This document shows, one piece after another, positions 1 through 10,912 of a DNA stretch of 64,000 bases. Each line of letters starts with the position of its first letter. Within the stretch, counting starts at the first letter, position 1. The notes beneath the pieces were generated by a model that was not told the DNA's origin, searched no databases, and saw only the letters and a list, made by a program, of their open reading frames with translations. The position numbers and the translations under genes are program-made. Source of the DNA: Pseudomonadota bacterium (lineage in GTDB: Bacteria; Pseudomonadota; Gammaproteobacteria; Burkholderiales; Burkholderiaceae_C); contig JADFIG010000002.1 in the NCBI GenBank assembly GCA_022566735.1, positions 186,001 to 250,000 on the forward strand. The letters run 5' to 3'.

Positions 1-128
1 GCGTGCTTGTCGTGAAAAGCGCGGTGCGCGGCACTTGCCGGTTGTCGCGTGCCCCTGAAAGGGGCGCGGGTGGCGGTGGGAGTGGCGATGGCTGGGGAAA
101 GGGATGCTGCGCAAGGTGAAGCCTGGTC

Positions 129-343
129 CAGGGATTTCTGAGCGAGCAGTACGGTGTAGACGTTTCGCCAGACTTCATCAGCTCGGTCACCGACGCGGTG
201 ATGGCCGAGGTCATCGCCTGGCAGAGTCGCCCGCTGGAGCCAATGTACCCGGTGGTGTTCTTCGACGCCCTGCGCGTGAAGATCCGAGAGGATGCGGTCG
301 TGCGCAACAAGGCGATTTACCTGGCGCTGGGCGTGCTGCCCCG
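129..343 (+). pseudogene. internal fragment of an IS256-family transposase
   Basis: Frame reads [71 protein letters not shown], typical of the central region of IS256/mutator transposases; homology starts and stops abruptly at both ends. Confidence 0.88.
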
Positions 344-1239
344 TGCTGCCCCATCACCTCAGCGATCCACTCAACCACCACACGCACCTTGGCGCTCAGG
401 TGGCGGCTGGAGGGAAAGGCCACTACCATGGGCAGTGGCTCAAGTTGCCAGTCCTCGAACAGAAGCAGCAGTTCGCCGGTGGCAAGATGGGCTTCGACCA
501 TGTAGCGTGGCACGCATATCACGCCGAGCCCGATCAGACCCGCCGCCAGGCAGGCGTTGCCGTCATCAACCGCCAGCGCGTGGCGCATCGGGGCATGGAT
601 CTGCTCTGCGTCACGCCTCATCGTCATGGGAAGCACTCTGCCGGTGTGCGCAGACAGGAAACCGACAACGCTGTGCGGCGCGCTTGCCAGCGCCAGGGGG
701 TGCTCAGGCTTGCCCACGCGCTGCAGGTAGGCGGGCGCGGCACACACCACCATCGGCAACTCGGCCACGCGGCGCGCTACCAGCGAAGAGTCCGTCAACA
801 AGCCGCCACGAAGCACGCAGTCCACGCCGTCAGCCACCAAGTCCACCCGCCTGTCGCTCACACCCATGTGAATCTGGATGTCCGGGTAGCGTGCGTGGAA
901 ACCCGGCAGAGCAGGCACCAGGATGAGCCTGGCGACCGGACTTGGCACATCCACCCGCACGCGGCCCCTTGGCGTCGCCGCTGCACCCGCGAGGCTGGTC
1001 TCCGCATCGTCCATGTCTGCCAGCAAGCGCAAGGCGCTCTCATGGTAAGCGGCGCCATCGGCTGTCACCTTCACCTGTCGCGTGGTGCGTTGCAAGAGCT
1101 TCACACGCAGGTGCGCTTCCAACTGCTGCACCAGCTGCGACACGGTGGCCTTGCTCAGCTGCAAGGCCTCGGCCGCCTTGGTGAAGCTGCCGGTTTCCAC
1201 CACCTTCACGAACGCCTGCATCGCAGCGAAACGGTCCAC
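211..1239 (-). CDS. LysR-family transcriptional regulator, C-terminal tail read from the antisense strand of the IS256 fragment
   Basis: [41 protein letters not shown] winged HTH and substrate-binding domain; divergent from ridA. Confidence 0.9.
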   Translation of the reverse strand: MDRFAAMQAFVKVVETGSFTKAAEALQLSKATVSQLVQQLEAHLRVKLLQRTTRQVKVTADGAAYHESALRLLADMDDAETSLAGAAATPRGRVRVDVPSPVARLILVPALPGFHARYPDIQIHMGVSDRRVDLVADGVDCVLRGGLLTDSSLVARRVAELPMVVCAAPAYLQRVGKPEHPLALASAPHSVVGFLSAHTGRVLPMTMRRDAEQIHAPMRHALAVDDGNACLAAGLIGLGVICVPRYMVEAHLATGELLLLFEDWQLEPLPMVVAFPSSRHLSAKVRVVVEWIAEVMGQHGAARPAPGKSPCCARPHPLGSSRAGRRRTPPGTLAPAGDSARR

Positions 1240-1264
1240 ACCTGCCCCTCGATCACACGATCAC

Positions 1265-1283
1265 TGTTTGGCAATTCCAAACA
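1265..1283. promoter_or_regulatory. inverted repeat TGTTTGG-CAATT-CCAAACA, candidate LysR operator
   Basis: 7-bp perfect arms in the divergent LysR/ridA intergenic region. Confidence 0.5.
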
Positions 1284-1384
1284 ATGATTATGGTCTGAGC
1301 TGGTTTATTTGTGCGAAGCGAATTTCTACAGTCCCGTCATTGCCAACTCCGAGGTGCTTCCAGGCACCCAATAAAGGAACCTCC

Positions 1385-1795
1385 ATGACATTGCGGGATG
1401 CGGTCTTTCCAGCCGGGCGCCAGGCGCTCTACGAGCAGAACCGGTATTCACCAGCGGTGCGGGCCAATGGCCTGCTGTTCGTCTCGGGCCAGGTCGGCAG
1501 CCGAGAGGATGGCTCGCCCGAGCCTGAGCTGGCGGCCCAGGTGCGGCTCGCGTTCACCAACCTGAACGCGGTCCTGGCGGCCGCAGGCTGCACCTTCGAT
1601 GACGTGATCGACGTCACCGTTTTTGTCGTGGATCCGCAAGCCAACCTGTCAACCATTTGGCCAGTGATGCAGGAGTTCTGGGGTCCGGCGCCACACCCGA
1701 CGTTGACGGGTGTCGGTGTCACCTGGCTCTATGGCTTTCAATTTGAAATCAAGGTCGTGGCGAGCTTGCCAACCGCACTCAGCGGAACGATTTGA
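1385..1795 (+). CDS. RidA/YjgF/UK114 family protein
   Basis: RYSPAVRANGLLFVSGQVG...LNAVLAAAGCTFDDVIDVTVFV...HPTLTGVGV. Confidence 0.88.
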   Translation: MTLRDAVFPAGRQALYEQNRYSPAVRANGLLFVSGQVGSREDGSPEPELAAQVRLAFTNLNAVLAAAGCTFDDVIDVTVFVVDPQANLSTIWPVMQEFWGPAPHPTLTGVGVTWLYGFQFEIKVVASLPTALSGTI

Positions 1796-2075
1796 GTATT
1801 CGGCCTCCGGCTGCAGTCGCCAAGCGTGTGTCATTTTTGAATCACGGAAAGTCGTCAGCTACGGCACCAAGGAATCTCATCCCAAGTGCTGTGTTGGCGA
1901 CGAAAGACAGGGCGGTTGTCGCTTGAAGCTCCTGGCCGGCAGTGCCCGCTCGCCGCGGTCAGCACTGGTCATCTGAAATCGAGTCGGCCGACTCACCACA
2001 TCGATCATGGACAAGCCTTGAAAGGCAGCCAGTGACAGCAAGCGGGCTCAAGCCCCCCAAAAAACAAAGCCAACA

Positions 2076-2110
2076 AAAAGGCCCCAAGCAACAAGCAATT
2101 GGGGCCTTTT
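2076..2110. terminator. bidirectional-looking terminator between ridA and ssb
   Basis: AAAAGGCCCC-loop-GGGGCCTTTT hairpin. Confidence 0.7.
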
Positions 2111-2144
2111 CTTTGCCACCTGGGCAAAGGTCCATCTCGGAAGG

Positions 2145-2669
2145 TCAGAACGGGATGTCGTCGTCCATGTCGTCGAAGCCGGTGGCCGACTTCGGGGCGG
2201 GTGCCGGGGCCGGACGCTGCGCGGCGGCCGGGCGGGCGGCCGGACGGCTGGCCGGTGCAGGGGCTTCCTGGCTGAAGTCGTCGCCACCGCCTTGGTGGCC
2301 ACCGTAGCCGCCACCGCCACCCATGCCACCGCCTTCGCGGCCGCCCAGCAGCTGCATCTGTTCGGCGACGATTTCGGTGGTGTAGTTGTCCTTGCCGTCC
2401 TTGTCCTGCCACTTGCGGGTCTTCAGGCGGCCTTCGACGTACACGGGACGGCCCTTCTTCAGGTATTCGCCGGCGATTTCGGCCAGGCGGTCATAGAAGA
2501 CCACGCGGTGCCATTCCGTTTCCTCGACCTTGTCGCCACTGTTCTTGTCCTTCCAGTTGCGCGTGGTGGCCACCGACACGTTGCAGACGGCCGCGCCGTT
2601 GGGGGTGTAACGCACTTCGGGGTCACGACCCAGGTTGCCGATGAGGATGACTTTGTTGATGGAGGCCAT
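2145..2669 (-). CDS. ssb: single-stranded DNA-binding protein
   Basis: [25 protein letters not shown]...; acidic DDDIPF tail. Confidence 0.97.
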   Translation of the reverse strand: MASINKVILIGNLGRDPEVRYTPNGAAVCNVSVATTRNWKDKNSGDKVEETEWHRVVFYDRLAEIAGEYLKKGRPVYVEGRLKTRKWQDKDGKDNYTTEIVAEQMQLLGGREGGGMGGGGGYGGHQGGGDDFSQEAPAPASRPAARPAAAQRPAPAPAPKSATGFDDMDDDIPF

Positions 2670-3003
2670 GGCCGATTCCTGAGGAGATGGTTGGTTAAAA
2701 AGGGTGCCGTTGGTTAGCCCGGCCATTATCGCCTCGGCGGTTGCGCTGGCGACCCCTCGCGCCGTCCCCCCCGTTGGGGGCCCCCGGCCGGGCGCTCCAC
2801 TTTGGGGAAAGTTCGATGTTCGTCGAACTGGTGTGAAAACTGCCGCGATTTTTTTGTTTCCAACGGTGCAACTGTCGTCGATATTGAAGGTGCATCGCAG
2901 CGGTGTCGATGCGCAGTTCCGACGGCACACAGTGCCGGTTTCCACCGCAGGGCCGGGGCGGCTGTGCAGTGCGCCCCGGAGGCTTGATAAGCACCTCAGG
3001 GGG

Positions 3004-4164
3004 ATGGGAATGAGGGCAGTGGGATGGACGCAAGGCCGCCAGACGGTGGTCTGGGGCGTGGCAACGGTGGCCTGGCTGGGCGCCGTGTCGACGTGGTGGC
3101 TGGGGTGGTCGGCCGTGCTGGGTGCTTGCCTGGCGGTGCTGGCCCTGGCCGGCGCCACACTGGCCTGGGCACACTTTGCGCAGGGTGCAGTGACATCGCG
3201 GTCGCCTGCCGGTGAGGCGGTGGGCAACGAAGCGGCCGATTGCCTGGCCGAAGCGTCGGCGCTGTGGCTGACCCACCTGCAGACCGCGCAGAACCAGATG
3301 CGCGAGGCCACGGACGAGCTCCTGGCCGGCTTCTCCGACATCCTCCAGCAGCTCGATCACATCGTCGTGTCGGGTCCGCAGGCCCGTGAGCAGGAAGACG
3401 CGCGGGCCCAGGTGCTGACGCGCTGTGAAAGCCAGCTCAATGGCCTGATGGAGAACTTCTCGACCTTCGTGCGCTCCCGCGAGGAGATCCTGGGCTCGGT
3501 GCAGACGCTGGCGCAGCGCTCCGGGGGCCTGCAGGACATGGCCGAGGAAGTGGCCAAGCTGGCCCGCCAGACCAACCTGCTGTCCATCAACGCCGCCATC
3601 GAGGCGGCGCGTGCTGGCGACAGCGGCCGGGGCTTTGCCGTGGTGGCTGCCGAGGTGCGGCGCCTGTCGGGCGAGTCGGGCAACACCGGCCGGCGCATCG
3701 GCCAGCAGATCGACGACTTGCGCAACCAGATGGGCGAAGCCCTGGACTGCGCGCGCACCCAGGCGCAGACCGATGGCCATGTCATCGATGTGTCCGGCGA
3801 GACCATCCAGACCGTCATCCGCGAGGTCGATGACGTCGTGGCGCAGCTGCACCAGCGTGCCAGCGAGCTCGGCGCCCACGGCGAGGCCGTGCGTCAGCAG
3901 GTCGAGCAGATGATGGTGGCCTTCCAGTTCCAGGACCGCGTCCAGCAGATCATGGAGCAGGTCAACCGCTCCATCGAGCGCGCGGTGCAGCAGGTCGATG
4001 CGGCCTTGCGCCAGGGGCAGCACCTGGACCGTGCCAGCTGGCAGCAGATGCTGCAGGACGGCTACACCACGCAGGAGCAGCGCGCCGCGCACGCCCATGG
4101 CGGTCGTGCCGAGGTGCCCGCCGCCGCGCCGAGTTCGCAGGCATCCGAGCTCACTTTTTTCTGA
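3004..4164 (+). CDS. methyl-accepting chemotaxis-type signalling protein
   Basis: N-terminal TM segments; [37 protein letters not shown] signalling hairpin tip. Confidence 0.88.
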   Translation: MGMRAVGWTQGRQTVVWGVATVAWLGAVSTWWLGWSAVLGACLAVLALAGATLAWAHFAQGAVTSRSPAGEAVGNEAADCLAEASALWLTHLQTAQNQMREATDELLAGFSDILQQLDHIVVSGPQAREQEDARAQVLTRCESQLNGLMENFSTFVRSREEILGSVQTLAQRSGGLQDMAEEVAKLARQTNLLSINAAIEAARAGDSGRGFAVVAAEVRRLSGESGNTGRRIGQQIDDLRNQMGEALDCARTQAQTDGHVIDVSGETIQTVIREVDDVVAQLHQRASELGAHGEAVRQQVEQMMVAFQFQDRVQQIMEQVNRSIERAVQQVDAALRQGQHLDRASWQQMLQDGYTTQEQRAAHAHGGRAEVPAAAPSSQASELTFF

Positions 4165-4194
4165 TCCGACACGGACACATCCTGGGAGCCCACC

Positions 4195-4563
4195 GTGAGC
4201 AAGACCATCCTGATCGTTGACGATTCCAGCTCGCTGCGCACCGTGGTGAAACTGGCCCTGACGCGTGCGGGCTACGAAGTGCTGGAAGCCGGTGATGGCG
4301 AAGAAGCCATGACCCGGCTGGACGGCCGCAAGATCCACCTCATCGTCAGCGACGTGAACATGCCCCGCATGGACGGCATCACCTTCCTGACCAAGGTGAA
4401 GGCCCACCCCGGCTACAAGTTCACCCCCGTGGTGATGCTGACCACCGAAGGCCAGGACGCCACCAAGGAACGCGGCCGCGCGGCCGGCGCCAAGGCCTGG
4501 ATCGTCAAGCCCTTCAACCCACCGGTGCTGCTGGAGGCCGTCTCCAAGCTGGTGCTGGCCTGA
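4195..4563 (+). CDS. cheY: CheY-like response regulator
   Basis: MSKTILIVDDSSSLRTVVKLALTRAGYEVLEA...KPF single REC domain. Confidence 0.92.
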   Translation: MSKTILIVDDSSSLRTVVKLALTRAGYEVLEAGDGEEAMTRLDGRKIHLIVSDVNMPRMDGITFLTKVKAHPGYKFTPVVMLTTEGQDATKERGRAAGAKAWIVKPFNPPVLLEAVSKLVLA

Positions 4564-4580
4564 GCAAGTCGGGGGCGCAC

Positions 4581-4895
4581 ATGACCGACATCGCCGAAGT
4601 TCCAGCCCTGGTCCTGCGGGCCCTGCCTGCGGAGCTGAGCATCTACACCGCGGCGGACACGCACGCGCTCATGCTGCGCTGGCTGGACGCCGACCGCGAC
4701 AGCGTGGTCTGGCCGGTCGAGGCGGGCGACGTGGCCCAGGCCGATGCGGCCGGCGTGCAGCTGCTGCTGGCGCTGGACCACAGCCTGCATGCGCGCGGCC
4801 AGCAGTTGCGCATGCAGGGGGCCAGCGAGCCGCTGCAGCAGGCCTGCCAACGCCTGGGCCTGGGCGCGAGCCTGGGCACCTGGCTGGCGGCATGA
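4581..4895 (+). CDS. STAS-domain protein
   Basis: Small protein between cheY and cheA; LPAELSIYTAADT...DAAGVQLLLAL STAS-like pattern. Confidence 0.75.
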   Translation: MTDIAEVPALVLRALPAELSIYTAADTHALMLRWLDADRDSVVWPVEAGDVAQADAAGVQLLLALDHSLHARGQQLRMQGASEPLQQACQRLGLGASLGTWLAA

Positions 4896-4936
4896 ACCGT
4901 CTTTGAGACGCCCCACCCACGCACCGGGAGCACCCC

Positions 4937-7033
4937 ATGGCCCACCCGCACGACGACATCGACCAGAGCTTCATCGCCGAGGCCCTGCCGGCGTTCATCA
5001 GCGAGGCGCAGGAGCAGATCGAGCGCGTCGAGCAGCTGCTGCTGCAACTGGAAGACGACCCGTCCGATGGCGAGCTGCTCAACGCGCTGTTCCGCTGCGC
5101 GCACACGGTCAAAGGCTCGGCCGGCGTGTTCGGCCTGGACGCGGTGGTGGCCTTCACGCACCACGTCGAGTCCCTGCTGGACCGCCTGCGCGAAGGCCGC
5201 CAGCAGCTGACGCCGGAGATGAGCACCCTGCTGCTGCAGTGCAATGACCAGATCCGCACGCTGGTGGCCGCGGCCAGCGACCTGAGCGCCGACCTGTCGG
5301 CCTCCGAGGGCCTGCGCCAGCACCTGGTGCGCGAGCTGCAACGCTGGACGGAGGGGCCAGCCGATGGCCAGGGCGCGTCCGAGTCGGCGGCGACGGCGAC
5401 GGCGACGGCAAAGGCGACATCGGGGCGGGCGGTGGCGTCGGGCGCCTGGCGCGTGGGTGTGCGCTTCGGCGCGGACACCTTCCGCAATGGCATGGACCCG
5501 CTGGCCATCCTGAACTACCTGAGCGGGCTGGGCGAGTTGCAGGACGTGCGCCTGGATGCACAGGCCGTGCCGCCGCTGGAGACGCTGGACCCCGAGTCCT
5601 GCCACCTGGGCCTGAACTTTGCGCTGCAGGGGCCGACGCAGGCCCAGGCCATCGAGGATGCCTTCAGCTTCGTGCGCGAGGACTGCGAGTTGCACATCGA
5701 GCCGCCGACCGCGGTCACTCCGGCCGCGGTCACCCCGCCGGCCAGCGAGCCTCGCAAGGCCAAGGCCCGCGAGGGCGCCGAAGACGGCCGCTTCATCCGC
5801 GTGCAGGCCGACCGGCTCGATGCCGTCATCAACCTGCTGGGCGAGCTGGTCGTGGCCAGCGCCGGCGCCTCGATGCTGGCGCGCGAAACCCGCCAGGGCA
5901 CGCTGATCGAGGCCAACGGCCACATGGAGCGCCTCATCGAGGAGATCCGCAATGGCACGCTGCAGCTGCGCATGGTGCCCATCGGCGAGACCTTCAGCCG
6001 CTTCCGCCGCGTGGTGCGCGACGTGGCCTCCGACCTGCACAAGGACGTCGTGCTGGAGATCCAGGGTGGCGAGACCGAGCTGGACAAGTCCATGGTCGAG
6101 CGCATCGCCGACCCGCTGATGCACCTGGTGCGCAACGCGCTGGACCACGGCCTGGAGACGCCCGAGGAGCGCACCGCGGCGGGCAAGCCCGCGCAAGGCC
6201 AGCTCACGCTGAGCGCCTGCCACGAGTCCGGCCATGTGCTCATCCGCATCCGCGACGATGGCCGGGGCATTGCCCGCGAGCGCGTGCTGAAAAAAGCCTG
6301 GGAGCGCGGCCTGCTGGAGCCCGGCGTGACGCCGCCCGATGCCGACATCCTCAAGCTCATCTTCGAGCCGGGCTTTTCCACCGCCGAGCAGATCACCAAC
6401 CTGTCCGGCCGTGGCGTGGGCATGGACGTGGTGCGCCAGAACATCGAGGCGCTGCGCGGTTCGGTGCAGATCGCCAGCACGCCCGGCGAGGGCACGTGCA
6501 TCGACATCCGCCTGCCGCTGACGCTGGCCATCATCGACGGCTTCCTCATCGGCGTGGGCGACTCGCGCTTCATCTTCCCGCTGGAGTCGGTGGTCGAGGT
6601 CATCCAGGGCGATGGCCTGGCCCAGACCATGCGCGCCGATGGCCGCTGCTGCATGGAGCTGCGCGGCCAGGTGCTGCCGGTGATGTCGCTCAACGAGGTC
6701 TATGGCCTGGACTGCGCCCCGGCGGCGCGGCCCAGCGTGGTCGTGATCCAGTCGGCGGGGCGCCTGTACGGCGTGCTTGTCGACGTGCTGATGGGCCACC
6801 ACCAGACCGTCATCAAACCGCTCAGCCGCATGTTCCGCTCGCTGCGGGGCATCAGCGGCTCGTCCATCCTCGGCAACGGCGAGGTGGCCCTGATTTTCGA
6901 TGTCCATGCGCTTGGCGATCTGGCTGCCACCGAGCGCAGGTCTCGACCTCCCCGGTCGGCCGGCAGCCCATCCCTTTCCACACACCTCACCCCCACCCCG
7001 GACGAAGGAGGAACCCATGGCCTACACCGCTGA
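4937..7033 (+). CDS. cheA: chemotaxis histidine kinase CheA
   Basis: HPt ([15 protein letters not shown]), HATPase ([34 protein letters not shown]) and CheW-like C-terminus; stop lies 17 nt inside the next gene. Confidence 0.96.
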   Translation: MAHPHDDIDQSFIAEALPAFISEAQEQIERVEQLLLQLEDDPSDGELLNALFRCAHTVKGSAGVFGLDAVVAFTHHVESLLDRLREGRQQLTPEMSTLLLQCNDQIRTLVAAASDLSADLSASEGLRQHLVRELQRWTEGPADGQGASESAATATATAKATSGRAVASGAWRVGVRFGADTFRNGMDPLAILNYLSGLGELQDVRLDAQAVPPLETLDPESCHLGLNFALQGPTQAQAIEDAFSFVREDCELHIEPPTAVTPAAVTPPASEPRKAKAREGAEDGRFIRVQADRLDAVINLLGELVVASAGASMLARETRQGTLIEANGHMERLIEEIRNGTLQLRMVPIGETFSRFRRVVRDVASDLHKDVVLEIQGGETELDKSMVERIADPLMHLVRNALDHGLETPEERTAAGKPAQGQLTLSACHESGHVLIRIRDDGRGIARERVLKKAWERGLLEPGVTPPDADILKLIFEPGFSTAEQITNLSGRGVGMDVVRQNIEALRGSVQIASTPGEGTCIDIRLPLTLAIIDGFLIGVGDSRFIFPLESVVEVIQGDGLAQTMRADGRCCMELRGQVLPVMSLNEVYGLDCAPAARPSVVVIQSAGRLYGVLVDVLMGHHQTVIKPLSRMFRSLRGISGSSILGNGEVALIFDVHALGDLAATERRSRPPRSAGSPSLSTHLTPTPDEGGTHGLHR

Positions 7034-9005
7034 GACCCCCAACCTGCCCGACAAGGCCTTGCTGGCCGCGGCCGCGTGCATGGCTGCGCTGGTCATCACC
7101 CCGTTCATCGACCACGGGCCGGCGGCACTGTCGATCGGCCTGGCCGTGGCCGGTCTGGCCTGCGCCGGCTGGGGCCTGACGCGTCAGCGCGTGGTGCGCG
7201 CCCTGGACCGCCGCGAGGTCGACGAGGCGCACCGCGCCCTGGCCGAGCTCGAAGCCCGCCTCGACACCATGACCCGCGAGCACGAGCAGGGCTGGATCAG
7301 CAAGACCATCGACGCATCGGCGCTGCCCGAGGCCAGTGCGGCCATCGGCGACAAGGTCAACCGCCTGGTGGCCGCCCACATCGCGGTGAAGATGAAGGTG
7401 GTGGAGACCATCAAGGCTTATGGCGAGAGTCGCTTCGACGTGAAGATGGACCGCCTGCCCGGCGAGAAGGCCGTGATCACCGAGGCCATGGACGATGTGT
7501 GCCAGCGCCTGTCCACCGTGGTGACTGAGGCCGAACGCAACGTCCGCATCCGCACCGCCCTGGAGGTGGTGACGAGCAACGTGATGATCGCCGACGCCGA
7601 CCTCAACATCGTCTTCATGAACAGGGCGGTCGAGCAGATGCTGATCAACGCCGAGACCGACCTGCGCAAGGCGCTGCCGCACTTCGATGTGCGCAAGGTC
7701 ATGGGCTCCAGCATCGACATCTTCCACAAGAACCCGCAGCACCAGCGCAGCATGCTGGGCGCGTTGCGCGACACCTACCGCACCCAGATCAAGATCGCCG
7801 GTCGCACCTTCGCGCTGGTGGCCACCCCGGTCATCGATGCCCAGGGTGTGCGCACAGGCACCGTGGTCGAGTGGGGTGACCGCACCCAGGAGGTCGCCAC
7901 CGAGGAGGAAATCGCCAACGTCGTGGCCGCGGCCGCCAGCGGTGACTTCACCTCGCGCGTGTCGCTGCAAGGCAAGGAGGGCTTCTTTGCCTCGCTGGGC
8001 AATGGCGTCAACCAGATCATGGACACCAGCGAGCAGGGCCTCAACGACGTCGCCAACCTGCTGAGCGCCTTCGCCAGCGGCGACCTCGGCCACCGCATCG
8101 AGCGCGACTACGCCGGCCTGTTCCAGAAGGTCAAGGAAGCCGGCAACGAGACTGCAGACCAGCTCACCCGCGTGCTGGGCGAGGTGCGTTCGGCCGCAGC
8201 GGCCCTGACGGGGGCGGCCAGCCAGGTCAGCGCCACGGCGCAGTCGCTGTCGCAGGCGGCCTCGGAGCAGGCGGCTTCGGTCGAGCAGACCACCGACGCG
8301 GTCGATTTGATGTCGGCCTCGATCTCGCAGAACAGCGACAACGCCAAGGTCACCGACAGCATGGCCACCAAGGCCTCGCGCGAGGCCGGCGATGGCGGCT
8401 CGGCGGTCAGCCAGACCGTGACGGCCATGAAGCAGATCGCCGCCAAGATCAGCATCGTCGACGACATCGCCTACCAGACCAACCTGCTGGCGCTGAACGC
8501 GGCCATCGAGGCGGCCCGCGCGGGCGAGCATGGCAAGGGCTTTGCCGTGGTCGCCGCCGAGGTGCGCAAGCTGGCCGAACGCAGCCAGGAGGCCGCCCAG
8601 GAGATCGGCGAGCTGGCGGCCAGCAGCGTGTCCACCGCCGAGCGTGCGGGCAAGCTGCTCGACGAGATCGTGCCCTCCATCCAGAAGACCTCCGAGCTGG
8701 TGCAGGAAATCTCTGCGGCCTCGGCCGAGCAGAGCCAGTCGGTCGGCCACATCGGCGAGGCCATGACCCAGCTCAACAAAGCCACGCAGCAGAACGCCTC
8801 GGCCTCGGAGGAGCTGGCCGCGACCTCGGAAGAGCTGTCCGGCCAGGCCGAGCAGCTGCAGCAGTCGATCGCCTTCTTCAACATCGATGGCGGGACGCGC
8901 ACCGAGTCGGCCGACACGCTGCGCCGCAGTGCCAGCACCAGCGCGCCGCGCATGGGCGGGGCCGCGGTGGCCAAGGTGGCCGGCGGCAACTTCCGTCCCT
9001 TCTGA
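7017..9005 (+). CDS. methyl-accepting chemotaxis protein with PAS domain
   Basis: Two close N-terminal TM helices, PAS-like segment ([20 protein letters not shown]), HAMP region, [42 protein letters not shown]. Confidence 0.93.
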   Translation: MAYTAETPNLPDKALLAAAACMAALVITPFIDHGPAALSIGLAVAGLACAGWGLTRQRVVRALDRREVDEAHRALAELEARLDTMTREHEQGWISKTIDASALPEASAAIGDKVNRLVAAHIAVKMKVVETIKAYGESRFDVKMDRLPGEKAVITEAMDDVCQRLSTVVTEAERNVRIRTALEVVTSNVMIADADLNIVFMNRAVEQMLINAETDLRKALPHFDVRKVMGSSIDIFHKNPQHQRSMLGALRDTYRTQIKIAGRTFALVATPVIDAQGVRTGTVVEWGDRTQEVATEEEIANVVAAAASGDFTSRVSLQGKEGFFASLGNGVNQIMDTSEQGLNDVANLLSAFASGDLGHRIERDYAGLFQKVKEAGNETADQLTRVLGEVRSAAAALTGAASQVSATAQSLSQAASEQAASVEQTTDAVDLMSASISQNSDNAKVTDSMATKASREAGDGGSAVSQTVTAMKQIAAKISIVDDIAYQTNLLALNAAIEAARAGEHGKGFAVVAAEVRKLAERSQEAAQEIGELAASSVSTAERAGKLLDEIVPSIQKTSELVQEISAASAEQSQSVGHIGEAMTQLNKATQQNASASEELAATSEELSGQAEQLQQSIAFFNIDGGTRTESADTLRRSASTSAPRMGGAAVAKVAGGNFRPF

Positions 9006-9016
9006 GGGAGAGCGCC

Positions 9017-9544
9017 ATGGCCGCCATCCACCACGGCAAAGAGGCCGACGAGGCCCCCGCCGCCTCGCAGTACCTGACCTTCATGCTGGGCAGCGAGGTG
9101 TTCGGCATGGACATCCGCACCGTGCGCGAGATCATCCAGTACGGCACCATGACCACGGTGCCGCTGATGCCCAGCTTCGTGCGCGGCGTCATCAACCTGC
9201 GCGGTGCCGTGGTGCCGGTGATCGACCTGCAGGCGCGCTTCGGCCAGCCACCCGCTGCGGTGGGCCGGCGCACCTGCATCGTCGTCTTCGACGCGGTGCG
9301 CAACGGCGAGCGGCTGGAGCTGGGCCTGCTGGTCGATGCCGTCAGCGAGGTGGTCGACATCCCGGCCAGCCAGATCGAGCCGGCGCCGAGCTTCGGCACC
9401 TCGGTGCGGCGCGAGTTCATCCACGGCATGGCCAAGGCGGCCGAGGGCCGCTTCATCGTGCTGCTGGAGCCGGACAAGGCCCTGGACATCGACGAGATGG
9501 CGGCGCTGTGCGAGGTCGCGCAGGAGCCCGCCGTTGCGGCATGA
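9017..9544 (+). CDS. cheW: chemotaxis coupling protein CheW
   Basis: YLTFMLGSEVFGMDIRTVREIIQY...VRGVINLRGAVVPVIDL. Confidence 0.95.
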   Translation: MAAIHHGKEADEAPAASQYLTFMLGSEVFGMDIRTVREIIQYGTMTTVPLMPSFVRGVINLRGAVVPVIDLQARFGQPPAAVGRRTCIVVFDAVRNGERLELGLLVDAVSEVVDIPASQIEPAPSFGTSVRREFIHGMAKAAEGRFIVLLEPDKALDIDEMAALCEVAQEPAVAA

Positions 9545-9560
9545 GGCCTGAGCTCCGACC

Positions 9561-10373
9561 ATGCAAGAGCTGCCCCTGTCCGAGCAGGTGTTCGCCCAGA
9601 TCCGCGGGCTGATGCACGAGAGCATCGGCCTGGACCTGGCGCCGCACAAGCGCACCCTGGTCAGCGCCCGCCTGGGGCCGCGCATCCAGCGCCTGGGCCT
9701 GCGCGACTTCGATGCCTACCTCCACCGGGTCTGCAGCGACAGCGGCGGCGGCGAGTTCCAGATGATGGTCGACCTGCTGACCACGCACGAGACCTATTTC
9801 TTCCGCGAGCCCAGGCATTTCGATGTGATGGAGGCCGAGCTGAGCGAGCGCCGGCCCGCCAGCCTGCGTGTCTGGAGCGCGGCATCGTCCTTCGGCGACG
9901 AGGCCTACAGCCTGGCGATGCTGCTGTCGGAGCTGGCCGCGCGCCGCGTCATCGGCCGGGAGTGGTCGGTGCTGGGCACGGACATCAGCGAGCGGGTGCT
10001 GCGCTCGGCCATCGAGGGCGTCTACCCGGCCGACCGGCTGCGCCATGTCAGCGAAGAGCGCCTCAAGCGCCATTGCCTGCAGGGCCATGGCGAGTCCGAG
10101 GGCCTGGTGGCGATGCGGCCCGATCTGAAGGCGCGCGTGTCCTTCGGGCAGGCCAACCTGTGCCACTCGGTGCAGGGCGTGGGCCTGTTCGACGTGGTCT
10201 TCCTGCGCAATGTGCTGATCTATTTCGATGGGCCCACCAAGACCGAGGTGGTCGAGCGCGTGCTGGCCCAGCTCAAGCCCGGTGGCCTGTTTTTCATCGG
10301 CTCGGCCGAAGGGCGCGTGCCCTGTGCGGCCAGCCTGGTGCCCATCACCCCCGGTGCCTTCCGCAAGGCCTGA
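9561..10373 (+). CDS. cheR: chemotaxis protein methyltransferase CheR
   Basis: TTHETYFFREPRHFD...WSAASSFGDEAYSLAMLL...FDVVFLRNVLIYFD. Confidence 0.95.
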   Translation: MQELPLSEQVFAQIRGLMHESIGLDLAPHKRTLVSARLGPRIQRLGLRDFDAYLHRVCSDSGGGEFQMMVDLLTTHETYFFREPRHFDVMEAELSERRPASLRVWSAASSFGDEAYSLAMLLSELAARRVIGREWSVLGTDISERVLRSAIEGVYPADRLRHVSEERLKRHCLQGHGESEGLVAMRPDLKARVSFGQANLCHSVQGVGLFDVVFLRNVLIYFDGPTKTEVVERVLAQLKPGGLFFIGSAEGRVPCAASLVPITPGAFRKA

Positions 10374-10393
10374 AGGGAGCGTCTCCTGTGTTG

Positions 10394-10912
10394 ATGAAAA
10401 CCGCTGCCGCGCTGGCCGATGCGCGCGACCCCGGCCTGGCGCCCACCGTCGTCATCCATCCCGGCGATGTGGTGTGCGTGGACCGGGGCACCCACCTGCA
10501 GACCCTGCTGGGCTCCTGCGTGGCCATCTGCATGACCGACCTGGCCCACACCGTGGGCGCGATGTGCCACTACGTGCACTGTGTGCCGCCCCGAGCGGGA
10601 CACCGTGGCGATGCGAGCTTCGCGGAAGCTGCGCTGATGCGCATGTTCGCCGAGCTGCGCTGCCGCGGCATCGACCCGCTGGCTTGCGAGGCCTACTTCT
10701 GCGGCGGTGGCGCCATGCGCCTGCACGGCCTGGAGGAGCCCTCCTCGGTGGGGGAGCGCAACGTGCAGTGGGCGCGGCGGTTCCTGCGCGGGCAGGGCAT
10801 CCTCACCCACGAGCTGTCCACCGGCGGGGGCGCCTGCTACCGCAAGGTGAGCTGGCTGGTGGGACGCGGGGCACCGCAGGTGCGTGTGCTGCCCATCGAG
10901 GAGGTGCGCTGA
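10394..10912 (+). CDS. cheD: chemoreceptor glutamine deamidase CheD
   Basis: VIHPGDVVCVDRGTHLQTLLGSCVAICMTD...GGGAM; GTG at 10388 is an alternative start. Confidence 0.92.
   Translation: MKTAAALADARDPGLAPTVVIHPGDVVCVDRGTHLQTLLGSCVAICMTDLAHTVGAMCHYVHCVPPRAGHRGDASFAEAALMRMFAELRCRGIDPLACEAYFCGGGAMRLHGLEEPSSVGERNVQWARRFLRGQGILTHELSTGGGACYRKVSWLVGRGAPQVRVLPIEEVR

Noticed and set aside
4643-7018. 791-aa minus-strand ORF opposite cheA
   Set aside because: Low-complexity His/Gln/Arg/Ala translation typical of antisense frames in GC-rich genes; cheA is clearly the real gene
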